The notes under the pieces were generated by a model that saw nothing but the letters and a program-made list of their open reading frames with translations, was not told the DNA's origin and did no database searches. A stretch of DNA of 64,000 nucleotides from Sinorhizobium kostiense (GTDB lineage Bacteria; Pseudomonadota; Alphaproteobacteria; Rhizobiales; Rhizobiaceae): positions 62,001 through 126,000 of the forward strand of contig NZ_JAGILA010000008.1 in assembly GCF_017874595.1 (NCBI RefSeq), written 5' to 3'. The position numbers and the translations under genes were made by a program. Shown piece by piece: positions 25,752-36,232 of this stretch; positions within the stretch are counted from its first letter, which is position 1, and each line of letters begins with the position of its first letter.

Positions 25752-26837
25752 ATGACCAGCGTTTCCGTCAGGGATCTTTCCTTGAGCTTCGGCGCCGTCA
25801 CGGTTCTCGACAAGCTCAATCTCGACATCGATCACGGCGAATTCCTCGTCCTTCTCGGCTCGTCCGGTTGCGGCAAGTCGACACTGCTCAACTGTATCGC
25901 CGGCCTGCTCGACGTCACCGACGGGCAGATCATCATCCATGATCGCAACGTCACCTGGGAAGAGCCGAAGGACCGCGGCATCGGCATGGTGTTCCAGTCC
26001 TATGCGCTCTACCCGCAGATGTCGGTCGAGAAGAACCTCTCCTTCGGCTTGCAGGTTGCCAGGGTGCCGCAGGCGGAGATCGACAAGCGGGTCAAGCGCG
26101 CGGCGGAAATCCTGCAGATCCAGCCCTTGCTCAAGCGCAAGCCTTCCGAACTTTCCGGCGGCCAGCGCCAGCGCGTGGCGATCGGCCGGGCATTGGTGCG
26201 CGACGTCGACGTGTTCCTGTTCGACGAACCCCTGTCGAACCTCGATGCCAAGCTGCGCTCGGAGCTGCGCGTCGAAATCAAGCGGCTGCACCAGTCGCTG
26301 AAGAATACGATGATCTATGTCACCCACGACCAGATCGAGGCGCTGACGCTCGCCGATCGCATTGCCGTGATGAAGAGCGGGGTAATCCAGCAGCTCGCCG
26401 ATCCGATGACGATCTATAACGCGCCGGAAAACCTCTTCGTCGCCGGCTTCATCGGTTCGCCGTCGATGAACTTCTTCCGTGGCGAAGTGGAGGCGAAGGA
26501 GGGCCGCAGCTTCGTCCGCGTCGACGGCACGGCCTTCGACGTCACCGCCTATCCGGCGAGCGTGCCGCTGAAGCCCGGCCAGAAGGTGGTGCTCGGCGTC
26601 CGGCCGGAGCACGTCAAGGTCGACGAAGCCCGGACGGACGAGCCCGCACATCAGGCGACCGTCGACATCGAGGAGCCGATGGGGGCGGACAACCTGCTCT
26701 GGCTGACGCTTGCCGGTCAGCCGATGTCGGTCAGGATCGCCGGCAAGCGGCGTTATCCCCCGGGCAGCTCCGTGCGCCTCTCTTTCGACATGGGGGTTGC
26801 TTCGATCTTCGACGCCGCCAGCGAAAACCGCCTTTGA
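25752..26837 (+). CDS. ABC sugar transporter ATPase (MalK/UgpC-like)
   Basis: A 361-residue ATP-binding subunit with Walker A GSSGCGKST near residues 36-44, the Q-loop MVFQSYALYPQMSV, ABC signature LSGGQRQRVAIGRAL, Walker B VFLFDEPLSNLD and the switch histidine in YVTHDQIEAL. The C-terminal TOBE/MalK regulatory domain follows, with LGVRPEHVKV. This length is typical of carbohydrate-importer ATPases (CUT1). It completes the transporter encoded by the preceding three genes. Confidence 0.95.
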   Translation: MTSVSVRDLSLSFGAVTVLDKLNLDIDHGEFLVLLGSSGCGKSTLLNCIAGLLDVTDGQIIIHDRNVTWEEPKDRGIGMVFQSYALYPQMSVEKNLSFGLQVARVPQAEIDKRVKRAAEILQIQPLLKRKPSELSGGQRQRVAIGRALVRDVDVFLFDEPLSNLDAKLRSELRVEIKRLHQSLKNTMIYVTHDQIEALTLADRIAVMKSGVIQQLADPMTIYNAPENLFVAGFIGSPSMNFFRGEVEAKEGRSFVRVDGTAFDVTAYPASVPLKPGQKVVLGVRPEHVKVDEARTDEPAHQATVDIEEPMGADNLLWLTLAGQPMSVRIAGKRRYPPGSSVRLSFDMGVASIFDAASENRL

Positions 26838-26952
26838 CAGCCCGCCGGAGCGGGTATGCGCATTCGCAACCCCCGCCCAGCTTTAGAGCGACCGGCTTTT
26901 GTAAGCGCCGCCTGACAAAGCGTCCGAGCGACCGCCGCCACTGGATTTTGAT

Positions 26953-29424
26953 ATGCCTGCCGAGACCTTGAACCGCGACGCGATCCGCATCGATCTTTCC
27001 GGCGACTGGCTGCTGGCTTCCGCCGATAACAGCCATGCGCTGACGATCGCGTTGCCTGGCGACGTGCACAGCGCGCTGCAGCACGCCGGCATCATCGCCG
27101 ACCCCTTTCGCGGCCGCAACGAGGCCGAGGTGCAATGGGTGGCGCACAAGGACTGGGTGCTGGAGCGCACGGTCGTTATCGATGCGGAGGACGTCGAGGG
27201 CTTCTGGTACCTCGATTTCGAAAGCATCGATACGGTAGCCTCGGTCTTCGTCAACGACCGGCTGGTGCTGCGGGCGAATAATTGTTTCCGCCGTTATCGC
27301 CCGGATGTATCGAACGCCCTTATCGCCGGCGAGAACCGGATCCGGGTGGTGCTCCATTCCGCGATCGCCGAAGGGGCGCGGCGACAGGCGGCGCAGCCGT
27401 TCCATGTGCCCTATCACGAGGGCAACTCGCCGATCGGAAATGGCAATATGCTGCGCAAGCCGCAATGCCATTTCGGCTGGGACTGGAACATCGCCATTGC
27501 TCCTTTGGGCATCTATCGCGCGCTGGCGCTCTGCCGGCTCGAGACTGCGCGCATCGAACACGTCACGACGCGGCAGCTCTGGCTCGACGATGGCTCGGTC
27601 GATCTGCAGGTGACCGTTGTGCTCTATGCCCGCGACCCCGGCATCGTGCCGATCCATTTCGAGCTTGACGGGCAGCGCGAGCGGCTCGACTGCGCCGTCG
27701 CCGCCGGCGAGACGCGCATCACGCAGGTCTTCAATATTGCCGAGCCGCAGCGCTGGTGGCCGGCCGGCAGCGGCGAGCAGGCGTTGTCGATCCTCAAGGT
27801 CGAAACGCCGGAGGAAACGGTCACGCGCCAGATCGGTTTCCGCACGATCGAACTCGTGACCGACAGGGACGAGGCGGGCAACCGCTTCGTCTTCCGCGTC
27901 AATGGCCGCGATGTCTTCTGCCGCGGTGCGAACTGGATCCCTGCGGACGCGCTGATGTCGCGGGTTACACCGGAGGGTGTCGAAGACCTTCTGCGCTCGG
28001 CGGTCGACGCCAACATGAACATGATCCGTGTCTGGGGCGGCGGCTTCTACGAGCCCGATTGGTTCTATGATCTCTGCGACCGGCTCGGGCTCATGGTTTG
28101 GCAGGACTTCATGTTCGCCTGCAATCTCTATCCCTCGACGCCGGACTTCCTGGAAAACGTCGCGGCGGAAGTGGACTATCAGGTCAAGCGGCTCGCCTCG
28201 CATCCGTCGATCGCGCTCTGGTGCGGCGACAACGAACTCGTCGGCGCCCTTACCTGGTTTGAGGAAAGCCGCAAGGACCGCGACCGCTATCTCGTCTCCT
28301 ATGACCGCCTCAACCGGACGATCGAGATGGCCTTGAAGACGGCCTCCCCGGAGGCGACCTGGTGGCCGTCGAGCCCTTCGGTCGGATACCTCGACTTCGG
28401 CGACGCCTGGCATGCCGACGGTTCCGGCGACATGCACTACTGGTCCGTCTGGCATGAGAACAAATCCTTCGACAACTACCGATCGGTGCGACCGCGTTTC
28501 TGCTCGGAGTTCGGCTTCCAGTCCTATACGTCGATGCCGGTGATCCGGGAGTTCGCCGAAGCGCGCGACCTCAACATCGCCTCGCCGGTGATGGAGGCGC
28601 ATCAGAAGAATGTCGGGGGCAACGAGCGGATCGCCGGCACCATGTTCCGCTACTTCCGCTTCCCCAAGGATTTCCCGAGCTTCGTCTATCTGAGCCAGAT
28701 CCAGCAGGGGCTTGCGATCCGCACCGCCGTCGACTACTGGCGTTCGCTGAAACCTCATTGCATGGGCACGCTCTACTGGCAGCTCAACGACACCTGGCCG
28801 GTCGCCTCCTGGTCGAGCCTCGACTATGGCGGTCATTGGAAAGCCATGCACTACATGGCGCGCCGATTCTTCCAGCCGGTCACGGTGGCGGCCATACCGT
28901 CCGCGGACGGCAAGACGATCGCCTTCTCGATGGTGAACGATACGGCCGAGCCGGTGACGGTCGAGCTCGAGACCTTCCTCGTTACACTCGAAGGCAAGCG
29001 CCGCCTGCTGGTCGCGGCGGCGGGCGCATGCTCGCCGGAGCGTGCGGAGACGCTCGTCGCCATCACGGCCGCCGATATTCCGGCCGATGCGCTTCTCTTC
29101 TGGTCCTTCGAGGCATCCAACGGCATGCGTGGCGAGGGCCATTACGTCCACGGCACCTACAAAGCTCTCGACCTCAAGCCCGCGGGCCTTGCGATCGAGG
29201 CGGCGCCAGGAGCTGACGGCTACGACGTCATCCTCACCGCGACCGGTCTCGCACTGCACGTAATGGTCGAGGCGGATGCCGAGGGACGCTATTCGGACAA
29301 CGCCTTCGATCTTACGGCCGGCGAAGCGAAGACGATCCATTTCACACCGAAAGTGCCGCTCGACGAGGGCGTCACACCGCGCTTCAGCGCCTACGATCTC
29401 GAATCCTGCCAAGGAAGAGGGTGA
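26953..29424 (+). CDS. Glycoside hydrolase family 2, beta-mannosidase type
   Basis: An 823-residue cytoplasmic GH2 enzyme with an N-terminal jelly-roll domain (LSGDWLLAS, ALPGDVHSAL), an immunoglobulin-like domain and a TIM barrel. The acid/base glutamate is E428 in ALWCGDNELVG and the nucleophile E519 in FCSEFGFQS. The GANWIPADALMSR and YWQLNDTWPVASWSSLDY motifs are characteristic of beta-mannosidases as opposed to beta-galactosidases. No signal peptide is seen, so imported short mannosides would be split inside the cell. It lies 115 bases after the transporter ATPase gene in the same direction, so its substrate is probably that of the transporter. Confidence 0.93.
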   Translation: MPAETLNRDAIRIDLSGDWLLASADNSHALTIALPGDVHSALQHAGIIADPFRGRNEAEVQWVAHKDWVLERTVVIDAEDVEGFWYLDFESIDTVASVFVNDRLVLRANNCFRRYRPDVSNALIAGENRIRVVLHSAIAEGARRQAAQPFHVPYHEGNSPIGNGNMLRKPQCHFGWDWNIAIAPLGIYRALALCRLETARIEHVTTRQLWLDDGSVDLQVTVVLYARDPGIVPIHFELDGQRERLDCAVAAGETRITQVFNIAEPQRWWPAGSGEQALSILKVETPEETVTRQIGFRTIELVTDRDEAGNRFVFRVNGRDVFCRGANWIPADALMSRVTPEGVEDLLRSAVDANMNMIRVWGGGFYEPDWFYDLCDRLGLMVWQDFMFACNLYPSTPDFLENVAAEVDYQVKRLASHPSIALWCGDNELVGALTWFEESRKDRDRYLVSYDRLNRTIEMALKTASPEATWWPSSPSVGYLDFGDAWHADGSGDMHYWSVWHENKSFDNYRSVRPRFCSEFGFQSYTSMPVIREFAEARDLNIASPVMEAHQKNVGGNERIAGTMFRYFRFPKDFPSFVYLSQIQQGLAIRTAVDYWRSLKPHCMGTLYWQLNDTWPVASWSSLDYGGHWKAMHYMARRFFQPVTVAAIPSADGKTIAFSMVNDTAEPVTVELETFLVTLEGKRRLLVAAAGACSPERAETLVAITAADIPADALLFWSFEASNGMRGEGHYVHGTYKALDLKPAGLAIEAAPGADGYDVILTATGLALHVMVEADAEGRYSDNAFDLTAGEAKTIHFTPKVPLDEGVTPRFSAYDLESCQGRG

Positions 29425-29542
29425 GGGGGTGAAGCGCGATCCGCCGTCATGGGTAGCTCTTCGCCTGCGAAGATCAACAGCGCGCCGCTTCGCGGTGGCC
29501 CTACCACGAAATGTTTCCGCAAAATCCACGAGGAGATTTACG

Positions 29543-30304
29543 ATGAAAGACGTCAGTTTCCAGCTCTACAGCGCCCGCAATTTCCCGCCCTTCGCCGATG
29601 TGCTTTCCGCTCTCGGAGAAGCCGGCTATACGCAGGTCGAAGGATATGGGGCGCTCTATGCCGCTCTCAGCGACGAGGAGATCGCCGAGTTCAAGAGCGG
29701 TCTCGAGCGTAACGGGCTTGCGATGCCGACGGCACATTTCAGCCTCGACATGCTGGAAACGGATCCCTTGCGCGTGATGCAGATCGCCAATGCGCTCGGG
29801 ATTCGCGCCATTTACTGCCCCTATCTGATGCCGGATCAACGTCCGGGCGATGCGGCCGGCTGGCGCGCCTTCGGCGCTCGTCTGCAGGCGGCGGGCAGGC
29901 CTTTCCGTGATGCCGGTATCGACTTCGGCTGGCACAATCATGATTTCGAATTCCACGCGCTGCCGGATGGCTCGGTGCCGCTGGAGCACATCTTCGCCGG
30001 TGGCCCGGACCTCTCCTGGGAGGCGGACATTGCCTGGATCATTCGCGGCGGCGCCGATCCCTTTGCCTGGATCGCGAAATATGGCGAGCGCATCACCGCG
30101 GTCCACGTCAAGGACATTGCGGCGAAGGGCGAGAAGACCAACGAGGACGGCTGGGCCGATGTCGGAGAGGGCACGCTCGACTGGAAGGCGCTGATCCGGG
30201 CGCTCAGCGAGACCTCGGCGAAATATTTCATCGCGGAACACGACAATCCGAGCGACTTCCGGCGCTTCGCCAAGCGGTCGCTCGCTTCCATTCAATCCTA
30301 CTAA
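29543..30304 (+). CDS. Sugar phosphate isomerase/epimerase (xylose-isomerase-like TIM barrel)
   Basis: A 253-residue AP-endonuclease-2/xylose-isomerase-fold protein. Metal-site segments are GIDFGWHNHDFEF, SWEADIAWIIRGG, AVHVKDIAAKGEK and the C-terminal YFIAEHDNPSD. It should isomerise or epimerise a sugar or keto-sugar, with the exact substrate unknown. ATG 29543 follows an aggaga site; the longer open frame overlaps the mannosidase gene and is ignored. It sits in the catabolic island between the mannosidase and an oxidoreductase, so it probably processes the released sugar or a keto derivative. Confidence 0.9.
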   Translation: MKDVSFQLYSARNFPPFADVLSALGEAGYTQVEGYGALYAALSDEEIAEFKSGLERNGLAMPTAHFSLDMLETDPLRVMQIANALGIRAIYCPYLMPDQRPGDAAGWRAFGARLQAAGRPFRDAGIDFGWHNHDFEFHALPDGSVPLEHIFAGGPDLSWEADIAWIIRGGADPFAWIAKYGERITAVHVKDIAAKGEKTNEDGWADVGEGTLDWKALIRALSETSAKYFIAEHDNPSDFRRFAKRSLASIQSY

Positions 30305-30405
30305 GCAGCCATTCGCGGGTGTCCCGCGAATGGCTTCTTGGATTTCGTTTGTCGCAGGTCATTGCCAGAGCTGTTGGCGGATCTGCTTAGGGAGTGAACA
30401 TCTCA

Positions 30406-31539
30406 ATGACGAAAGAACTTGGCGTCGGCATCATCGGATGCGGCAATATTTCCACCACCTATTTCAAGCTGGCGCCGCTCTTCAGGGGCATCAGGATCAT
30501 CGCCTGCGCGGACATCGATCCGGCGGCGGCCGAGGCGCGCGCCGCCGAATTCGATGTGACGGCCCAGAGCATCGAGGCGCTTCTCGCCAATCCGGAGCTG
30601 GATATCATCGTCAACCTGACCATTCCGGAGGCGCACTTCCCGGTTTCGAAGGCGATCCTCGAGGCCGGCAAGCACGTCTATTCCGAGAAGCCGCTCGTGC
30701 TGTCGCTCGAGCAGGGCGAGGAGCTGAGGGCCACCGCAAAGGCGAAGGGATTGTTGGTCGGCAGTGCGCCGGACACTTTCCTCGGCGGCGCCCATCAGCT
30801 TGCCCGCGCCTATGTCGATCAGGGCAAGATCGGTCGCATCACCTCGGGCACCTGCCACGTGATGAGCCCGGGCATGGAAATGTGGCACCCTAACCCGGAC
30901 TTCTTTTTCCTGCCGGGCGGCGGCCCGGTGCTCGATCTCGGCCCGTACTACATCGCCAATCTGATCAACCTGATCGGACCGGTGAAGCGCGTGGCGGCGC
31001 TTTCGTCGATGGCCAACCAGACGCGCACCATCACCAGCGAGCCACGCAAGGGGGAGGTGATCCCGGTCAAGACGCCCACCAATATCCATGCGCTGCTCGA
31101 ATTCCAAAACGGCGCAACCATCACGCTGTCGGCGAGCTGGGACGTCTGGGCGCACCGCCATGGCAATATGGAGCTCTACGGCACCGACGGATCGCTCTTC
31201 GTGCCTGACCCGAATTTCTTCGGCGGCACTGTCGAGGCGAGCGGCCGAGGCAAGGAAATTCAGCCTCTGGAGGCTTGGGATCACCCCTTTGCAGTCAATA
31301 ACTGGGAGCATCCGCTGGGGCCGATCGCCAATTACCGCACCGCCGGCCTTGCAGACATGGCCGATGCCATCCTGGCGGGGCGCGACGCGCGCTGCTCGCT
31401 CGATCGAGCGCTGCATGCGGTCGACGTCATGGTGTCGATCCTGAAATCGGGCGAGGAGGGGCGGTTCGTGACGCTCACCACGACCTGCACCCAGCCGGCG
31501 GCGCTTGGGATCGAGGAGGCGAGGGCGCTGTTGCGATGA
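30406..31539 (+). CDS. Gfo/Idh/MocA family oxidoreductase
   Basis: A 377-residue NAD(P)-dependent dehydrogenase. The Rossmann motif GVGIIGCGNIS is at the N-terminus, the EKPLVLSLEQGEEL segment carries the family EKP catalytic lysine near residue 95, and GGGPVLDLGPYYIANLINLIG corresponds to the second conserved block with the catalytic histidine-equivalent region. ATG 30406 is chosen over GTG 30394 because a gggag site lies at a workable distance. It likely oxidises a sugar or inositol-like compound in the same pathway as the isomerase next to it. Confidence 0.9.
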   Translation: MTKELGVGIIGCGNISTTYFKLAPLFRGIRIIACADIDPAAAEARAAEFDVTAQSIEALLANPELDIIVNLTIPEAHFPVSKAILEAGKHVYSEKPLVLSLEQGEELRATAKAKGLLVGSAPDTFLGGAHQLARAYVDQGKIGRITSGTCHVMSPGMEMWHPNPDFFFLPGGGPVLDLGPYYIANLINLIGPVKRVAALSSMANQTRTITSEPRKGEVIPVKTPTNIHALLEFQNGATITLSASWDVWAHRHGNMELYGTDGSLFVPDPNFFGGTVEASGRGKEIQPLEAWDHPFAVNNWEHPLGPIANYRTAGLADMADAILAGRDARCSLDRALHAVDVMVSILKSGEEGRFVTLTTTCTQPAALGIEEARALLR

Positions 31540-31564
31540 CGCGCACAGCTATCGTCGACAAGAT

Positions 31565-31735
31565 GACCCCTCCGCAACCCCTCCCCATAAGGGGGAGGGG
31601 CTTACCTTGCCGCACCGTCTTACCTCCGTCTCAGCGGGATCAACCCACGCATAGGCTGAAGATGGGCAGACGAGCGCCGCGGGTACCAAGCCCCTCCCCC
31701 TTGTGGGGAGGGGTTGGGGAGGGGTATTCAAGCCC
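31565..31735. repeat. Inverted pair of CCCCTCCCC/GGGGAGGGG repeats (family 2)
   Basis: Two inverted copies of a C-rich palindromic repeat face each other (31565-31604 and 31688-31731), each built on CCCCTCCCC(A/C)ANAAGGGGGAGGGG. About 83 bases separate them. Related sequence occurs inside uvrB at 51248-51355. The spacer between the copies holds no gene. Confidence 0.8.
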
Positions 31736-31761
31736 ACCCATACTAACGAGGAACGCGACTC

Positions 31762-32790
31762 ATGCCCTGGCAACCGGCGGACAATCGATACGAGAAGATG
31801 AAATACAACCGCTGTGGCAGGAGCGGTCTGAAGCTGCCGGCCATTTCGCTGGGGCTGTGGCACAATTTCGGCGGAGATACGCCGCATGAGCGCAAGGTGG
31901 ACATGTGCCGCACCGCCTTCGATCTCGGCATCACCCATTTCGATCTCGCCAATAATTACGGTCCACCGCCCGGCTCGGCGGAGATCGCCTTCGGCGAGAT
32001 CCTGCGCACCGAATTCGCCGGCTTCAGGGACGAGCTGATCATATCCTCGAAGGCCGGCTACGACATGTGGCCCGGACCCTATGGCGAATGGGGCAGCCGC
32101 AAGTATCTGATCGCCTCCTGCGATCAGAGCCTGAAGCGCATGGGGCTCGACTATGTCGATATCTTCTATTCCCATCGCTTCGATCCGGACACGCCGCTCG
32201 AAGAGACCTGCGGCGCACTCGACCACATCGTGCGCTCGGGCAGGGCGCTCTATGTCGGCATTTCCTCCTATAATTCCCAACGCACCCGCGAGGCGGCGGC
32301 GATCCTCAAGGATCTCGGCACCCCCTGCCTGATCCATCAGCCGAGCTACTCCATGCTCAACCGCTGGATCGAGGATGACGGATTGGTCGATACGCTGGAG
32401 GAACTCGGCATCGGGTCCATCGTCTTCTCGCCGCTGGCGCAGGGCATGCTGTCGACGAAGTATCTGAGCGGTATTCCCGAGGATAGCCGCGCGGCGCAGA
32501 ATCGCTTCCTCAAGAAGGGCTTCATCCGGCCGGAGATCATCGACAATGTCCGCAAGTTGAATGCGATCGCCGAGAGGCGCGGCCAGACCTTGGCGCAGAT
32601 GGCACTCTCCTGGGTGTTGCGCGGCGGCCGCATCACCTCTGCCCTGATCGGCGCCAGCCGTTCGGCGCAGATCGTCGATTGCGTCAGAGCGCTCGAGAAC
32701 GACGATTTCTCGGCAGAGGAACTGGCGGAGATCGATCTCTATGCGCGCGAGGCCGACGTCAATCTCTGGGCCGCCTCGGCCGAGCGTTGA
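31762..32790 (+). CDS. Aldo/keto reductase (YghZ/Gpr-like)
   Basis: A 342-residue NADPH-dependent aldo/keto reductase related to L-glyceraldehyde-3-phosphate reductase YghZ. The catalytic tetrad is visible as FDLANNYGPPPG (Asp, Tyr), IISSKAGYDMWPGPYG (Lys) and YSHRFDPDTPLEET (His). The C-terminal cofactor site reads SALIGASRSAQIVD. It closes the run of same-strand catabolic genes, separated from the dehydrogenase by a repeat pair. It may detoxify or reduce a carbonyl intermediate of the sugar pathway. Confidence 0.92.
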   Translation: MPWQPADNRYEKMKYNRCGRSGLKLPAISLGLWHNFGGDTPHERKVDMCRTAFDLGITHFDLANNYGPPPGSAEIAFGEILRTEFAGFRDELIISSKAGYDMWPGPYGEWGSRKYLIASCDQSLKRMGLDYVDIFYSHRFDPDTPLEETCGALDHIVRSGRALYVGISSYNSQRTREAAAILKDLGTPCLIHQPSYSMLNRWIEDDGLVDTLEELGIGSIVFSPLAQGMLSTKYLSGIPEDSRAAQNRFLKKGFIRPEIIDNVRKLNAIAERRGQTLAQMALSWVLRGGRITSALIGASRSAQIVDCVRALENDDFSAEELAEIDLYAREADVNLWAASAER

Positions 32791-34249
<1,459 letters not shown>

Positions 34250-34276
34250 GGCTGCGGTTCGATTTGCGGGAACAAG

Positions 34277-34303
34277 AAACCCCGGAGCGCTGCTCCGGGG
34301 TTT
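34277..34303 (+). terminator. Rho-independent terminator after dctP
   Basis: A perfect 12-base stem, AAACCCCGGAGC with GCTCCGGGGTTT, around a 3-base loop, then tctcttt. The A/T ends make it usable in both directions, serving the convergent dctM as well. Confidence 0.9.
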
Positions 34304-34385
34304 CTCTTTGTCATCAAGGTCGTTTGCCCTGGGGACAGGGCCGTGCCGCGAGCCTCTTCTCCCCGTCAGCCGAGGAGAAGGTTCC

Positions 34386-34430
34386 GGTCCACCCTCCGTA
34401 GCTGCTGCGGAGGAGGGGCAGGCAAGGGGC
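34386..34430. repeat. Palindromic repeat, family 1
   Basis: A copy of the family with core CCTCCGTAGCTGCTGCGGAGG (one base changed in the left arm) and a diverged GC-rich arm. It lies between the convergent ends of dctP and dctM and is preceded by a ttctcccc...ggagaag hairpin. Confidence 0.8.
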
Positions 34431-34441
34431 AGCGTGCACCC

Positions 34442-36232
34442 TCAATTGAACGACGGCGGCGCGCTCAGATCTGGCGCCGGTGGCTGCTGCTGCTGAGGCG
34501 CAACATTCGGCTGGGCCGGCTGCTGGCCGCCGTCGAGCGGGCTTCCGCCCGGGAGTTGCAAGCCGCCCGGCAGGCCGAGGCCGCCGCCATTGTCCGGCAG
34601 GCCGAGGCCGCCACCCGTGCCGAAACCGGGGACCTCGATCTTGATGGTCGAGGGATCGACATCGGCGCCTGCGCCTTTGTAGTGCATCACCATTTGCGGG
34701 AACATGAGGGTCAGCGCCACCATGATGATCTGGATGCCGACGAAAGGCACGGCGCCCCAGTAGATCTGGCCGGTTGATACCGGCTGCATCCGCTTGCCGG
34801 TCACCTTGTCGAGATAGGGCACCCTCGGCGCGACTGAGCGCAGATAGAAGAGTGCGAAACCGAAAGGCGGGTGCATGAAGCTCGTCTGCATGTTGATCCC
34901 GAGCAGAACGCCGAACCAGATCAGGTCGATGCCGAGCTTTTCCGCGGCCGGAGCCAGGAGCGGCACGATGATGAAGGCGAGTTCGAAGAAGTCGAGGAAG
35001 AAGGCGAGCAGGAAGACCAGCACGTTGACGGCGATCAGGAAGCCGACTTCGCCGCCCGGCAGGCCGACCAGCAGGTGTTCCACCCACAGGTGACCGTTGA
35101 CGCCGTAGAAGGTCAGCGAGAACACGCGCGCACCGATCAGGATGAACAGCACGAAGGCGGAAAGGCGCGTCGTGGAGGCGAGCGCGGCGCGGACCACGTC
35201 CATGTTGAGCCTGCCTTTCGCGGCGGCGAGGATCAGGGCACCGACCGCGCCCATCGCTCCGCCTTCCGTCGGCGTCGCAATGCCGAGGAAGATCGTGCCG
35301 AGGACGAGGAAGATCAGCGCCAGCGGCGGAATCAGCACGATGATGACCTGCTGCGCGAGGCGCGACAGGATGCCGATGTTGAATGCCTTGTCGGCGATGG
35401 CGACGATGTAGACGAATATGACGCCGACCGTTGCGCCGAGGATGTCCGCGTTCTCGCCCTGCGTCGGCGCGAGGTAGACATGCGCCGCATAGGCGATCGC
35501 GACGGCGACGGCGACGGCGACGACGAGCGAAGCCACGCCCGATCCGAGCGTGCGGGCTTCGAGCGGCAGGGCCGGCATCGAGTCGCGCTTCAGGAACGAC
35601 ATGAGCATGATGTAGCCCATGTAGAGGCCTGTCAGCACGAGCCCGGGGATCAGCGCGCCGGCGTACATGTCGCCGACAGAGCGGCCGAGCTGGTCGGCGA
35701 GAACGATCAGCACCAGCGACGGCGGGATGATCTGGGCAAGCGTGCCGGAGGCTGCGATGACGCCCGAGGCGACACGCCGGTCATAGCCGTAGCGCAGCAT
35801 GATCGGCAGCGAGATGAGGCCCATGGCGATGACGGATGCGGCAACCACACCGGTGGTGGCGGCAAGCAGGGCGCCGACGAAGATCACCGCATAAGCGAGA
35901 CCGCCGCGGATGGGACCGAAGAGCTGGCCGATCGTGTCGAGGAGATCCTCGGCCATGCCCGAGCGCTCGAGCACGATGCCCATGAACGTGAAGAAGGGGA
36001 TGGCGAGCAACGTGTCGTTCGACATCACCCCCCAGAATCGTTCCGGCAACGCGTTGAGCAACGGCCAGGAAAGGTTGATCGAATCCGATAGGGGCGCGAG
36101 TTCCACGCCGATGATGAAGAACAGGAGCCCGTTCGCGGCAAGCGAGAAGGCGACGGGGTATCCGAGGAGCAGGAATATCACCAGCGACGCGAACATGATC
36201 GGCGCCAGGTTGTCCGCGATGAATTCGATCAT
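34442..36232 (-). CDS. TRAP transporter large permease (DctM)
   Basis: A 596-residue membrane protein with the usual dozen or so hydrophobic segments of the DctM family, starting MIEFIADNLAPIMFASLVIFLLLGYPVAFSL. Family features include the LERSGMAEDLLDTIGQLFGPIRGGLAYA and ATPTEGGAMGAVGALILA segments. It is longer than a standard DctM (about 430) because of an extra central hydrophobic insertion. A non-membrane C-terminal tail of about 55 residues is very rich in Gly, Pro, Leu and Gln (GGGLGLPDNGGGLGLPGG...), which is unusual. Its ATG overlaps the dctQ stop (ATGA). Confidence 0.93.
   Translation of the reverse strand: MIEFIADNLAPIMFASLVIFLLLGYPVAFSLAANGLLFFIIGVELAPLSDSINLSWPLLNALPERFWGVMSNDTLLAIPFFTFMGIVLERSGMAEDLLDTIGQLFGPIRGGLAYAVIFVGALLAATTGVVAASVIAMGLISLPIMLRYGYDRRVASGVIAASGTLAQIIPPSLVLIVLADQLGRSVGDMYAGALIPGLVLTGLYMGYIMLMSFLKRDSMPALPLEARTLGSGVASLVVAVAVAVAIAYAAHVYLAPTQGENADILGATVGVIFVYIVAIADKAFNIGILSRLAQQVIIVLIPPLALIFLVLGTIFLGIATPTEGGAMGAVGALILAAAKGRLNMDVVRAALASTTRLSAFVLFILIGARVFSLTFYGVNGHLWVEHLLVGLPGGEVGFLIAVNVLVFLLAFFLDFFELAFIIVPLLAPAAEKLGIDLIWFGVLLGINMQTSFMHPPFGFALFYLRSVAPRVPYLDKVTGKRMQPVSTGQIYWGAVPFVGIQIIMVALTLMFPQMVMHYKGAGADVDPSTIKIEVPGFGTGGGLGLPDNGGGLGLPGGLQLPGGSPLDGGQQPAQPNVAPQQQQPPAPDLSAPPSFN

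Noticed and set aside
26731-29529. Minus-strand open frame of 932 codons opposite the mannosidase gene
   Set aside because: Arg/Asp/His-rich shadow of the GH2 gene; no family features.
31565-31735. Inverted repeats as ends of an insertion sequence
   Set aside because: Only about 83 bases lie between them, with no transposase and no target duplication seen; the same repeat occurs elsewhere.
34871-36091. Plus-strand Asp/Glu/Arg-rich frame opposite dctM
   Set aside because: The composition is the antisense of hydrophobic membrane codons.
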